A stretch of DNA of 38,202 bases from assembly GCF_964204645.1 (NCBI RefSeq), contig NW_027437488.1:1-38202 (forward strand), read 5' to 3'. The stretch is from Tubulanus polymorphus. Taxonomy: Eukaryota; Nemertea; Palaeonemertea; Tubulaniformes; Tubulanidae. Below the pieces are notes generated by a model. It saw only the letters and a list, made by a program, of their open reading frames with translations, made no database searches and had not been told where the DNA came from. The first letter of the stretch is position 1. The number at the start of each line of letters is the position of its first letter. This document shows positions 10,217 to 19,689 of the stretch, piece after piece. The position numbers were made by a program, and so were the translations under genes.

Positions 10217-11392
10217 AGGGGTTCAAGTTAAAACTGGCCTATAAAACCAGCCCCTGCATGGTTCAAGTTAAAACTGGTCTATAAAACCAGCCCATGCAGG
10301 GTTCAAGTTAAAACTGGTCTATAAAACCAGCCCATGCAGGGTTCAAGTTAAAACTGGTCTATAAAACCAGCCCCTGCATGGTTCAAGTTAAAACTGGTCT
10401 ATAAAACCAGCCCATGCAGGGTTCAAGTTAAAACTGGTCTATAAAACCAGCCCCTGCCGGGTTCAAGTTAAAACTGGTCTATAAAACCAGCCCCTGCAGG
10501 GTTCAAGTAAAAACTGGTCTATAAAACCAGCACCTGCAAGGTTCAAGTAAAAACTGGTCTATAAAACCAGCCTCTGCAGGGTTCAAGTTAAAACTGGTCT
10601 ATAAAACCAGCCTCTGCAGGGTTCAAGTTAAAACTGGTCTATAAAACCAGCCCCTGCAAGGTTCAAGTAAAAACTGGTCTATAAAACCAGCCCCTGCAGG
10701 GTTCAAGTAAAAACTGGTCTATAAAACCAGCCCCTGCAAGGTTCAAGTAAAAACTGGTCTATAAAACCAGCCTCTGCAGGGTTCAAGTTAAAACTGGTCT
10801 ATAAAACCAGCCCCTGCAAGGTTCAAGTAAAAACTGGTCTATAAAACCAGCCCCTGCAGGGTTCAAGTAAAAACTGGTCTATAAAACCAGCCCCTGCAGG
10901 GTTCAAGTTAAAACTGGTCTATAAAACCAGCCCCTGCAGGGTTCAAGTTAAAACTGGTCTATAAAACCAGCCCCTGCAGGGTTCAAGTAAAAACTGGTCT
11001 ATAAAACCAGCCCCTGTAGGGTTCAAGTTAAAACTGGTCTTTTAAACCAGCCCCTGCAGGGTTCAAGTAAAAACTGGTCTATAAAACCAGCCCCTGCAGG
11101 GTTCAAGTAAAAACTGGTCTATAAACCAGCCCCTGCAGGGTTCAAGTTAAAACTGGTCTATAAAACCAGCCCCTGCAGGGTTCAAGTTTAAACTGGTCTA
11201 TAAAACCAGCCCCTGTAGGGTTCAAGTTTAAACTGGTCTATAAAACCAGCCCCTGCAGGGTTCAAGTTTAAACTGGTCTATAAAACCAGCCCCTGCAGGG
11301 TTCAAGTTTAAACTGGTCTATAAAACCAGCCCCTGTAGGGTTCAAGTTAAAACTGGTCTATAAAACCAGCCCTTGCAGGGTTCAAGTGAAAA
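10217..11392 (+). repeat. 40-bp tandem array, about 29 units
   Basis: Unit GTTCAAGTTAAAACTGGTCT followed by ATAAAACCAGCCCCTGCAGG, very regular at 40 bp. Each unit holds an inverted repeat, CTGGT-CTATAAA-ACCAG. Variants at the GTTAAA/GTAAAA/GTTTAA position are grouped: GTTAAA mostly left, GTAAAA in the middle, GTTTAA on the right. One unit near 11120 lacks a base and one near 11040 has TTTTAAACCAG. Confidence 0.95.
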
Positions 11393-11399
11393 ATGACCT

Positions 11400-11870
11400 A
11401 TTAGAGGCAAAACCAAAATATCTCATTGAAACGATTTCCATTATTTTCTCACATATCTGACATTTAGAAGGCTCACTATTTGGCGACTCGTAAACCATCC
11501 CCATCCGAGTAACAGAACGCTGACCGGCGGCATCGAGTATAGCTAACATCTTTAAGGTCGCGCGGAGTCACATTTTCTCGTAACCATAGCAACCGTTTTC
11601 CGCGGTAGTAGTTCCGTGAGAGATAGATCACGGAACGCCGCGAGATATTCTCGTGATTCCTACGACAAGCCGGATGTATTTTCAATTCCCGGTGATTTGC
11701 TTTCGGCAGACGCGCGGTCTTCACGGTTGCCCGTCTGCCGATAGCTATGTGATACGAAACCTGGTCTAAATAGGGCTTCAATCGCGGTTGCGTTTTTCTC
11801 GTCGAGTTTTGAGGGTTGAAAGCCAAAGTAACGAGTTAGGATTTAAGTTCATTTTCAAATATCTAAACTT
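11400..11870. other. Unique sequence between arrays
   Basis: A 116-codon minus-strand open frame (11476-11826) is present but resembles no known protein and has no clear splice context. An X-box-like motif occurs at 11580-11593. Confidence 0.45.
11580..11593 (+). promoter_or_regulatory. X-box-like (RFX-type) motif
   Basis: GTAACCATAGCAAC fits the RFX consensus GTHNYYATRRNAAC at every position. Function is inferred from the consensus only. Confidence 0.3.
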
Positions 11871-11877
11871 TCAACGG

Positions 11878-12537
11878 TTCTATAAACAATCTAACAACTC
11901 AAGACCAGTCTAAGCTCATTTTAGTTCTACAACCTATCGAACAATTTGAAACCAGTCTAAGCTTATTTTAGTTCTATAACCAATCTAACAACATAAGACC
12001 AGTCTAAGCTTATTTTAGTTCTATAACCAATCTAACAACTTAAGACCAGTCTAAGCTCATTTTAGTTCTATAACCAATCTAACAACTTAAGACCAGTCTA
12101 AGCTCATTTTAGTTCTATAACCAATCTAACAACATAAGACCAGTCTAAGCTTATTTTAGTTCTATAACCAATCTAACAACTTAAGACCAGTCTAAGCTTA
12201 TTTTAGTTCTATAACCAATCTAACAACTTAAGACCAGTCTAAGCTCATTTTAGTTCTATAACCAATCTAACAACTTAAGAAAGGTCCAAGCTCATTTTAG
12301 TTCTATAACCAATCTAACAACATAAGACCAGTCTAAGCTTATTTTAGTTCTATAACCAATCTAACAACTTAAGACCAGTCTAAGCTCATTTTAGTTCTAT
12401 AACCAATCTAACAACTTAAGAAAGGTCCAAGCTCATTTTAGTTCTATAACCAAGCTCACAACTTAATACCAGTCTAAGCTCATTTTAGTTGTTTATTAAC
12501 CAATCTAACAACTTGAGACCAGTCTTATAATATAAAA
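11878..12537 (+). repeat. 47-bp satellite, locus 2 (about 14 units)
   Basis: Unit AGCTCATTTTAGTTCTATAA, CCAATCTAACAACTTAAGAC, CAGTCTA, with two sub-variants (AACTTAAGA/AACATAAGA; AGCTCA/AGCTTA). A variant unit AAGAAAGGTCCAAGC recurs at 12278 and 12419 with the same neighbours (141 bp apart), implying duplication of a multi-unit block. Confidence 0.95.
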
Positions 12538-13440
12538 CCATTTATGCACTGAGGTAACCGCTGTAAAAGACGGTGGTAACCGTGAGTGATATTTCATTTC
12601 TCATTTCTATGAAAGCCACGAATCTGAAACGAGACCTTTTTCGCATTTTCACATTTTAGCGTCCTAAAAAAAACCCGGATTATACCGATTCCACTCAGCG
12701 CCGGCCGTGTCAAGGAGACTCGCGCGTAATTCTCAGAAAACGACGCTATTCTTAAACTGTTTAACAAACAATTCGCGCGATTTCCATGGCAACGAAACGA
12801 AATTAAACTTCGTCGAAGCCTCCGTGCAAGGAGGGGGACCTCCAACGCGCGAACGTAAGAAATATTGAAAAGGGCGAACGCTCGTAATCGGAGCAATATC
12901 GTACGTTTTTTTGGCTAGATGCAAAAATTCACGATTTTCACCAAAAACAAAATTATCATAAACGTTTATTTCATAAATATTTTGGTTAGATTCCTTAAAT
13001 TTGAAAAAATTGAGTGTTTATTTTTTCTATGATATTACCTAGTTTATTTCGGTTTTTAAAAAATTAAAAAATTTTCTTCTTTAAATCTTAAAATTTTTTC
13101 TCACATTTCATTCTTAGAAATTTATCTATTTTATCTAATGAAATTTGAGAAAAGAAAATTCATCGAAGATTTCAACAATTTGTCGATGGTCAAGTGGAAA
13201 AAGGGGGACGCGTAAATTTGGGGGGTGAGGGGATATATATCTGCATTTTTCAAATTCTAAATACTCCACCATATCGAAAAATTTTCAAGAAAAGAAAAAC
13301 AGTTCTGGAAAAGTTTGATGATTTTGTTGCGAAATTTCTCGCATGAAGAAGAAATAGGGAGAATTTCTTAACAAATTTCGATTTTTCCGTTATTTACTGA
13401 ATTTCTCGCGCGATTAGTTTACGCCGTTTCACAAAACACA
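12538..13440. other. Unique, AT-rich sequence
   Basis: Markedly AT-rich at 12900-13190 with many homopolymer T and A runs. No exon is recognised. An imperfect RFX-like ATTTCCATGGCAAC lies at 12780-12793. Confidence 0.5.
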
Positions 13441-13559
13441 AATATCGAGAATTTTGAACACGACAGATCCGAGCGCTCACTTCAAATCCAAGTAAGTCCG
13501 GATGAATTTCGGGGGTTCTAAAAGGACACGATTTCGGCGGCCCACCTCATCAAATCATA

Positions 13560-13735
13560 CATCATATGAAAACCTTGACTATTTACTACAAAATAACAAT
13601 AACTTGTAATGCGTGGAAATAAACAGCAAATGAGCTATTCGGTATCGAGATGAACTTTGATTTTACCTTGAATTTTCTGAGGAGTAATTGACACTCCATA
13701 GTGCAATTCCTGAGTGCTAATGGGTTAATAAATAT
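13560..13735 (+). repeat. Dispersed repeat family 2, copy 1
   Basis: Shares TACTACAAAATAACA, CTTGAATTTTCTGAGGAGTA and CTGAGTGCTAATGGGTT with 26030-26205. The right end, GAGTGCTAATGGGTTAA, resembles a TTAA-flanked terminus. Confidence 0.55.
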
Positions 13736-13739
13736 ATGA

Positions 13740-14576
13740 GAGTATATCGTTGTAGGCCTGTCCTTTATCTCCTCCCTACGGAGTAGACTTCACGCTAACC
13801 CGTCGAACCTCGTTAATGAACTTGTAATTACTAATCAGCGGACGCTACTGTTATAATTACAAGTGTGCCAGCACCAGACCGGACTGAAACGACCGGTCCA
13901 GATTCGAGACGATGAACGGTCCCTTTCATTAGTCTCCGCATCGATCGCTGCAAGGTCGGCGGGAATTTCTTGGCAGGCGGAGCGACGAATTTTGCCGGAA
14001 AAGTAGGACGCTGACAATTTAAGAATGACTATAACACCGACAGCGCCTGGATTCAGATGAAAATGAAAGCATGCCGCCCAAAAATAGGGATACATGGGCC
14101 CAACTGTCATAATTCAGGGCCATATCAGGAATTGTTTAAAAAGTAAGGTACAGGCTAAAAGCGGGACTTATCATAAATGGTTGCGAATTCTGCAGAAAAA
14201 TTAGGACCCAAACTAAGGACCTGATTCAGCGGTTAAAACGGGATATCGCCCAAATTTTGGACTAGGAAGCTGAACCGAGAAAGCAGTCGGCCCTGATCGA
14301 AAATAGGCCGATTTAACACACAATGCCATATTCAGCAGCAACAGACACATCCCAGTATTACGATATTACGAAACTAACCAGCTTGGCTGAATCGAAAAAT
14401 AGTAGTAAATCAGGAGCCAGTTCAACAATACCGATCAGTTAGATTTGGTTTTGCGAGTTAAAATAAGTCTACGTATTTTCAAGCATCCGACTCAAATACT
14501 CTCAAAATCTTAACTCGCCGAATATTACGATCAGAACTGAGTCGACGATCGCAGGTCCGTGAAAAAGTGCAAACTT
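13740..14576. other. Unique sequence, no gene recognised
   Basis: A minus-strand open frame at 13835-14110 (91 codons) was examined and shows no family resemblance. No repeats stand out. Confidence 0.45.
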
Positions 14577-14820
14577 AACCCTTTCAGCGCGTCTACACCG
14601 CTGTGCGGTGTATAAATCGGTGATGGATTTTGCTAATACACCGCACTGCGGTGTATTGATGTAATTATTAATTAGTTTTTATCTCTATTGAAAGATAGCA
14701 GCACCTGTCAAACATAGTGAAATATAAGTAACTAACGATACACCGCGTCAAAATTTTTCAAAATTTTCAAATTATCTCCAGCACTATTGAGTATTAATAA
14801 GTCAGCACTGAAAGGGTTAA
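14577..14820 (+). mobile_element. TTAA MITE, complete ends with internal deletion
   Basis: TTAA (14577-14580), CCCTTTCAGCGCG, body, GCACTGAAAGGG, TTAA (14817-14820). At 244 bp it is 35-50 bp shorter than its siblings; the missing segment lies around 14742, where the third palindrome and CACTATAG block are absent. Confidence 0.9.
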
Positions 14821-15395
14821 AACGGTAAAGTTTGAATTTTTCCGTCCCGGTCGAGAACATGAAGCAGCCGATAGCAATTTCATAAGAAAAATTTGACTTT
14901 AACTTCTTCGCGGAACTGGGCGTGATATACTCTCGTGCAGTTAAGAGTTAGTTCAGACTATTCATACATCCATCTTATTAGTAAATTAATTAGCTGATTT
15001 GTTAATTAAAAGCTGGCGATTGTTAATTGTCAATTAAGCGCGCCCGAAAGCGTTGGTCTTCCCGACACCCGCGACTCTTGTACGCAGATAATCCCGACAC
15101 CAAATTTTTATTATTCGCGAAAAAAAATTATCTCCGATAAGAATTTGTCAAATACCTGAAAACATTAACGAAACGCCTGCAAAGAAAGTCATCGAAATAG
15201 AAAATATACGAATCAAAACTGAGATCGAGAGATTTGCATAGGCCTATCATAAATCCAGCTCAGTCACCAGATGGCGCGACTAACAGTAGGTTTTTTGAAG
15301 TGGGGAAGACCGGGGTTACAAGCGGCACCTCAAGGACGGATCCAAGGGGGACCACGGGGGACGAATTGCCCCAAAATTTAATGCAACAGTAGTCG
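14821..15395. other. Unique sequence, no gene recognised
   Basis: Alternates AT-rich stretches with an ATTAATTAGCTGATT-type stretch near 14990-15010. No exon or repeat seen. Confidence 0.5.
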
Positions 15396-15690
15396 ATATC
15401 CTACTGCACACTAGCGACACCTGGTGGATCGTCACTTGCCATTGTGGAATCATCTATTGTCGCAGTGGTTGATATCCTACTGCTTACTAGTGACACCTGG
15501 TGGATCCTCACTTGTCACAAGAAGAATCCCTTTTGCTGCAGTTGATGTCCTACTGCACACTAGCACACCTGGTGGATCCTCACTTGCTATTAGTGGAATC
15601 CTCTATTGCCACGGCAGTTGATGTCCTACAGCACACTAGCACGCCTGGTGGATCCTCACTCGCCAGAGGTGGAATCCGACATAACCACAG
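15396..15690 (+). repeat. 77-bp array, locus 2 (about 4 units)
   Basis: Units with CTAGCGACACCTGGTGGATC, CTCACTTGCCA, GTGGAATCC, and GTTGATGTCCTACTGCACA. More diverged than locus 4. Short open frames here are repeat translations. Confidence 0.9.
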
Positions 15691-16050
15691 TAAGAGCCTG
15701 AATAGCCAATTTCTCAAATTCCTAGGGTCTCGCCGCATGATAGTTTCATTTCAATCAGGCAATCAGGTTTCAATGCGGTTCGTCGCAGTAGACGTACAGG
15801 TACTACAGCTCGGTATACAAGGCAATACAAACAAATCATAGACCGCATCAGCAGCAGCAGCAGCCGCAGCGGTGGCAGTCGCTCAGTAATAAACTAGATG
15901 ATTGAACAGTATTTACCCTAGCGTTATTAATATGTTATGAATACAAACCACGACGACGACGAGGGGTACGAGAGCACGGCGCGCCGAGCCCGAGCAGAGC
16001 GCAGCAGCAGGTCGTTACAGATCTTCGAATATAAATCAGGTGTACGCGGA
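15691..16050. other. Unique sequence with CAG and GAC triplet runs
   Basis: CAGCAGCAGCAGCAGCCGCA at about 15849-15868, GACGACGACGAGG near 15955 and GCAGCAGCAGG near 16003. No exon is supported. Confidence 0.5.
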
Positions 16051-16073
16051 TTGCGATCTATTACAGCCTTCCG

Positions 16074-16520
16074 CAAATCCCCCTATGACATAACCAAATT
16101 ATATACTTACTAGTGACCTGATCCGTCCGGCCGTCACGTGGAAAGGGCAGCCACCAAATATCCACCTATGACATCATCAAATTGTCTACTAGTGATTGGA
16201 TCTATAGTCGCTTCTAAACGAGATGGCGACCCCCATAAATCCCCCTATGACATCATCAAATTGTCTACTAGTGATTGGATCTATAGTCGCTTCTAAACGA
16301 GATGGCGACCCCCATAAACCCCCCATTTGACATCATGAAATTGTCTACTAATCATTTGATCTATAGACACTTCTAGAAAAGATTCTGCTTCCATAATTCC
16401 TCCAATGACATCGCCAAATTACCCGCCACTGACATTCCAAGAATCGATGTCCGTCTAAATAAATCCCCCTATGACATCATCAAATTTCTTTACTAGTGAT
16501 ATGCTCTAAAGGCACTTTTA
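16074..16520 (+). repeat. 79-bp array, locus 1
   Basis: Unit AAATCCCCCTATGACATCAT, CAAATTGTCTACTAGTGATT, GGATCTATAGTCGCTTCTAA, ACGAGATGGCGACCCCCAT. Two near-identical central units exactly 79 bp apart are flanked by diverged ones, including one with a CCGTCACGTGG insert on the left. Confidence 0.9.
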
Positions 16521-16818
16521 GCCTTTTCTTTCCAGAAACCGATGCGGTTCAATGATGCCAGTGAACAACTAGTACCGATGGCTGGCTGAAAAATGTTCGA
16601 AAATGGCTAATCAGGCTAAAAAATATCTAGTGTTTCCTTTTCTGCTAGGCTTAAAAAAGTTCACCAGCCGGCCGCGTATCTGCCCTGTACATTTTTTTTT
16701 TCGAAATCACCATCAAGCTAACCATAACTGCAGCTATAGAAATGAACTGATTACAAATTTCATTGCAGTTTACAAAAACGACCCGGCTGATCAGGCCGAA
16801 ACAGGTATAATTTTTCAG

Positions 16819-16902
16819 CCTCAGCTAATGACTCCCCGAGCGCATGGAAGTATTAAATCTGACATGTTCGGATTGGCGAGGATTCTCCGACGAGATTCTC
16901 AG
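16819..16902 (+). CDS. Candidate 84-bp exon, strand opposite to the IA-2-like gene
   Basis: The segment lies between a good acceptor (TATAATTTTTCAG, AG at 16817-16818) and a strong donor (CAG|GTAAGG, GT at 16903-16904). It is 28 codons, phase 0 at both ends, and reads PQLMTPRAHGSIKS then DMFGLARILRRDSQ. The frame is also open upstream (from 16603) and downstream. The peptide looks reasonable but I do not recognise it. If real, it is an exon of a gene nested in or overlapping the IA-2-like locus on the opposite strand. Splice-like sites around short open segments also arise by chance, and there is no second exon to support it. Confidence 0.22.
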
Positions 16903-16997
16903 GTAAGGCTGCCCCCATTACGTACGGTACGAACGCTCGGCGTCGTGCATTACGAACATACAACCGTCTTCTCATATAAAGATGAGCTTAGAGATTC

Positions 16998-17011
16998 GTC
17001 GCCATGGTAAC
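16998..17011 (+). promoter_or_regulatory. X-box-like (RFX-type) motif
   Basis: GTCGCCATGGTAAC fits GTHNYYATRRNAAC at every position. Function is inferred only. Confidence 0.3.
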
Positions 17012-17261
17012 GAGATGCTGTGTCATCGGCGGGATAATCATCCGACTCATGCGTGTGTTCTGTCAGCTTCAGCTCCCCCCCTCCCCCGATATTCTCAGCT
17101 CGCCGTCGCATCACGAACGCTGTTTCGTATTTCGATGTTCGCATTTAACGAAACTTAGAATTTCGGGGGAGAATGACAACATTTTCTCGTGGGATGTTTT
17201 CAATATTTTGAAAGAATTGGTTTTAGATTATCTATATATTATCAGTTGTTGAATTTTAGAC

Positions 17262-17557
17262 GTGGCGATGGCAATAAAGGATTCCACTAGTGGCAAGTGA
17301 GTATCTACGCAGGTGTCGCTAGTGTGCAGTAGGACATGAACTACTGCTGCGGCAATAGAGGATTCCACTTGAGGCAAGTGAGTATCTACGCAGGTGTCGC
17401 TAGTGTGCAGTAGGACATGAACTACTGCAGCAATAAAGGTTTCACTGGTAGCGAGTGAAGATCCGCTAGGTGTCGCTAGTGTACAATAGGACATTAACTA
17501 CTGTGGCAATAGAGGATTCCACTTGTGGCAAGTGTGGATCCACCAGGTGTCGCTGAA
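17262..17557 (-). repeat. 77-bp array, locus 3, inverted
   Basis: About four units in reverse: GGATTCCACTTGTGGCAAGT, GGATCCACCAGGTGTCGCT, GTGCAGTAGGACATGAACTA. A sub-variant with CTACGCAGGTGTCGC is shared by two adjacent units. It ends about 290 bp below the 17846 exon end. Confidence 0.9.
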
Positions 17558-17840
17558 ATTTCATCTATACATATTTCATTAAAATCTAAAATTTAAATAT
17601 TAGAATTGAATCGAATTCTACAATGGTATTTCTTTCTGCTAGAATATTTCCGACTGTTAGTCACGCTATGTGGTGGTGTTACCAGAAACCTCACTTCCCA
17701 GTGGTTGCTGTATGATGTGGAGCATTCCCACTTTTAGTCACCGAATGTGCCTGAAAAATCTGAATCGGCGATGCCGACCAGAAGCTAGAACCAACGCATT
17801 CAAAAATCCTGAAAAAAATGAAGAATTTCTTAAAGCGCCA
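17558..17840. other. Intron sequence beside the 17846 exon
   Basis: No repeat recognised. This is the first part of the downstream intron of the IA-2-like gene (minus strand), starting with GTAGGTGGCGC. Confidence 0.6.
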
Positions 17841-17845
17841 CCTAC

Positions 17846-17985
17846 CAGGATGATGTACTACTTCCACGACTCGATGGGCTACCGGCTACATCGTTGCCGC
17901 CGGCGACGCTATTGATCCGACCAGCCGGATGAAGGGGCTCCGGTTTCTCCGAGGCGCGACTCTGCATACGCTGTCGACATAGGTC
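17846..17985 (-). CDS. ptprn: Internal exon of the same IA-2/phogrin-like gene: juxtamembrane Ser-rich segment
   Basis: Internal exon of 140 nt: 46 full codons plus two bases. The acceptor is TTTTTAG|GAC (AG at 17987-17986). The chosen donor is TCCTG|GTAGGT (GT at 17845-17844), so the last Trp codon is completed by the next exon. Reading from the acceptor gives DLCRQRMQSRASEKPEP, then a Gly/Ser/Pro-rich stretch ending SSRGSSTSSW. Vertebrate PTPRN continues from EYQ into DLCRQHM, an E-x-P-E-P-like patch and a Ser/Thr-rich stretch ending in Trp, so it matches in order and spacing. The phase fits the upstream exon exactly (DYQ|DLCRQ). The segment lies between the membrane and the catalytically dead PTP domain, on the cytosolic face of the granule. 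The next exon, expected to carry the MDISTGHM-type motif and then the PTP domain, was not found in the window. The alternative donor TAG|GTGGCG would include a stop and is unlikely. Confidence 0.9.
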
Positions 17986-18020
17986 CTAAAAATACGTAAC
18001 AATATACATTTCACTTCGAC

Positions 18021-18560
18021 AATTAGATGTCGTAGGGGGAGTTATAGGGGCAGCCATCTTTTTTCTAGAAGTGACCATACATTAGCTCAAATCACAAATA
18101 TCAACTATCACTAGCAGACAAATGGATGATGTCATAGGGGGATTTATGGAGGTTGCCATGTCATTTAGAATCATATAGGTTGCCATGTCATTTAGAAGTG
18201 TCTATAGATCAAACCACTAGTAGACAATTTGATGATGTCATAGGAGGATATATGGAGGTTGCCATCTCAGCTAGAAGTGTCTATAGATCAAATCACTAGT
18301 AGACAATTTGATGATGTCATAGGAGGATATATGGAGGTTGCCATCTCAGCTAGAAGTGTCTACAGATCAAATCACTAGTAGACAATTTGATGTCATAGCG
18401 AGATCTACGCAGAGAGCAATTGTTTATGGGAGATTCCACCGAACAAATCACTTATAGGAAATTTGATGACATCATAGGGGTTTACGGGGAGCTGTAACTA
18501 TCCATCAAATTACCCGGTAAAAAGATGTTGTCATAGGGGGTTTCATGGAGGCAGCCATTA
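18021..18560 (-). repeat. 79-bp array, locus 2, inverted
   Basis: About six to seven units in reverse: TTTGATGATGTCATAGGAGG, ATATATGGAGGTTGCCATCT, CAGCTAGAAGTGTCTATAGA, TCAAATCACTAGTAGACAA. The left edge is about 35 bp from the acceptor of the 17985 exon, so the branch point must lie at or beside the array edge. Confidence 0.9.
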
Positions 18561-18726
18561 ACGAGGACGGGTCTAGAGGGCACGATTCATTCCGCGAAAA
18601 TAATATACGCGCCGATTGAACAGAACGGCAACCGCGCCCTACGCGTTTAAACAATCGCTTAATTCTAATTATAAATCATCGAAACAAATATGAACTAATT
18701 ACCAACAAAAATGCAACCGACCATTA

Positions 18727-18740
18727 GTTGCCAGGGAAAC
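18727..18740 (+). promoter_or_regulatory. RFX-like motif, vertebrate-type consensus
   Basis: GTTGCCAGGGAAAC fits the GTTGCCANGGNAAC form. It lies within the intron between the two exons. Function is inferred only. Confidence 0.25.
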
Positions 18741-18824
18741 CGCGCTTTTAAAACACCGGTTACATTCGTTAGCAATTCGATAGATCTATCTTTTTCGCGG
18801 CTCCGATAATGATCGTAATCGCGT

Positions 18825-19250
18825 TTTCGAATTTGATTACCGAATTATTGCGCCGTATACGTTTTAAATAGGGACTAAACGGGAAGGGGTTAATGAATTT
18901 GATTACCGAATCATTGCGCTGTACGTTTTTAACCCTTTCAGTGCTGGCTAATCAATACCCTATAGTGCTGGAGATAATTTGAAAATTTTGAAAAATTCCG
19001 CCCTAGCGTGTTGAATAACGGGAATACCACTATAGTGCGTCTACACCGCGGTGCAGTGTATTGTTAGTTACTAATATTTCACTATGTTTGAGAGGCGCTA
19101 CCATCATTAAATACAGATAAAAACTAATTACTAATTACATCAATACACCGCAGTGCGGTGTACTAGCAAAATCCTTCAATTCATACACCGCACTGCGGTG
19201 TAGACGCACTGAAAGGGTAAATAGGGACTAGATGGGAAGGGGTTAACGAC
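18825..19250 (+). repeat. Tandem duplication of ~75 bp, right copy split by a MITE
   Basis: The left copy reads GAATTTGATTACCGAATTAT, TGCGCCGTATACGTTTTAAA, TAGGGACTAAACGGGAAGGG, GTTAATG. The right copy reads GAATTTGATTACCGAATCAT, TGCGCTGTACGTTTTTAA, then the MITE, then TAAATAGGGACTAGATGGGA, AGGGGTTAACG. The left copy therefore preserves the empty target site. Confidence 0.85.
18929..19220 (-). mobile_element. TTAA MITE, intronic, with empty-site paralogue beside it
   Basis: TTAA (18929-18932), CCCTTTCAGTGCTGG, body with ACACCGCGGTGCAGTGT and two ACACCGCA-TGCGGTGT palindromes, then GCACTGAAAGGGTAA. The right TTAA has lost one T. It lies in the intron between the two IA-2-like exons, antisense to the complete copies at 26.3 and 27.2 kb. 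Confidence 0.92.
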
Positions 19251-19680
19251 GTCGCGAATGAAATAATTCCATCCGAATTATCTTTGAAAACGAAAAAAAT
19301 TGCTCGATGTTCCTCCTATCGCTAATTCAATTGACCCGGCGGCCCCGAGCACCGAAAAAAAACCGATCTCGGAAACAAACGTCGACTTCGCCCTTCCCCG
19401 TCGCGAAAAAGAAAAGACGAGTCGCCGCGTTCGTTTCGCGTTTCGTTTTTGAAAGGCTTCAATGACGTTTGCGTATCGTCGAAAAAAGAACTGCTAAGCA
19501 GATTAAGAGCTCGAGATGGAGCGCGGCGCGATGTCATAAGACAAAGATCTCCGTTCGATGCAGATGTAAGGTTTTAGTAACATTTCGCGATTCGCGGCGC
19601 TTTTTATCTCCGTCGCGGGTTGGAGATGATTGCGACGCCGAGAGCGGGGCTGACGACGATGAGACGAAACCCTTATAGAC
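19251..19680. other. Intronic unique sequence
   Basis: CGA/TCG-rich sequence with short open frames on both strands. No exon is recognised. It lies inside the phase-0 intron, where the junction DYQ|DLCRQ leaves no need for an extra constitutive exon. Confidence 0.6.
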
Positions 19681-19689
19681 AGAGATATC

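Noticed and set aside
10217-11392. Regular repeats resembling a CRISPR array
   Set aside because: The whole 40-bp unit is repeated with no unique spacers, and the host gene is split by introns, so this is a eukaryotic minisatellite.
1-17845. PTP-domain exons of the IA-2-like gene
   Set aside because: I looked on the minus strand for the motif after STSSW (MDISTGHM type) and for the HCSxGxGRTG-type loop and found neither. They probably lie below this window or in sequence too diverged to see by eye.
17670-17915. Plus-strand 81-codon frame
   Set aside because: It overlaps the minus-strand DLCRQRM exon, which has splice sites and family similarity; the plus frame is its shadow.
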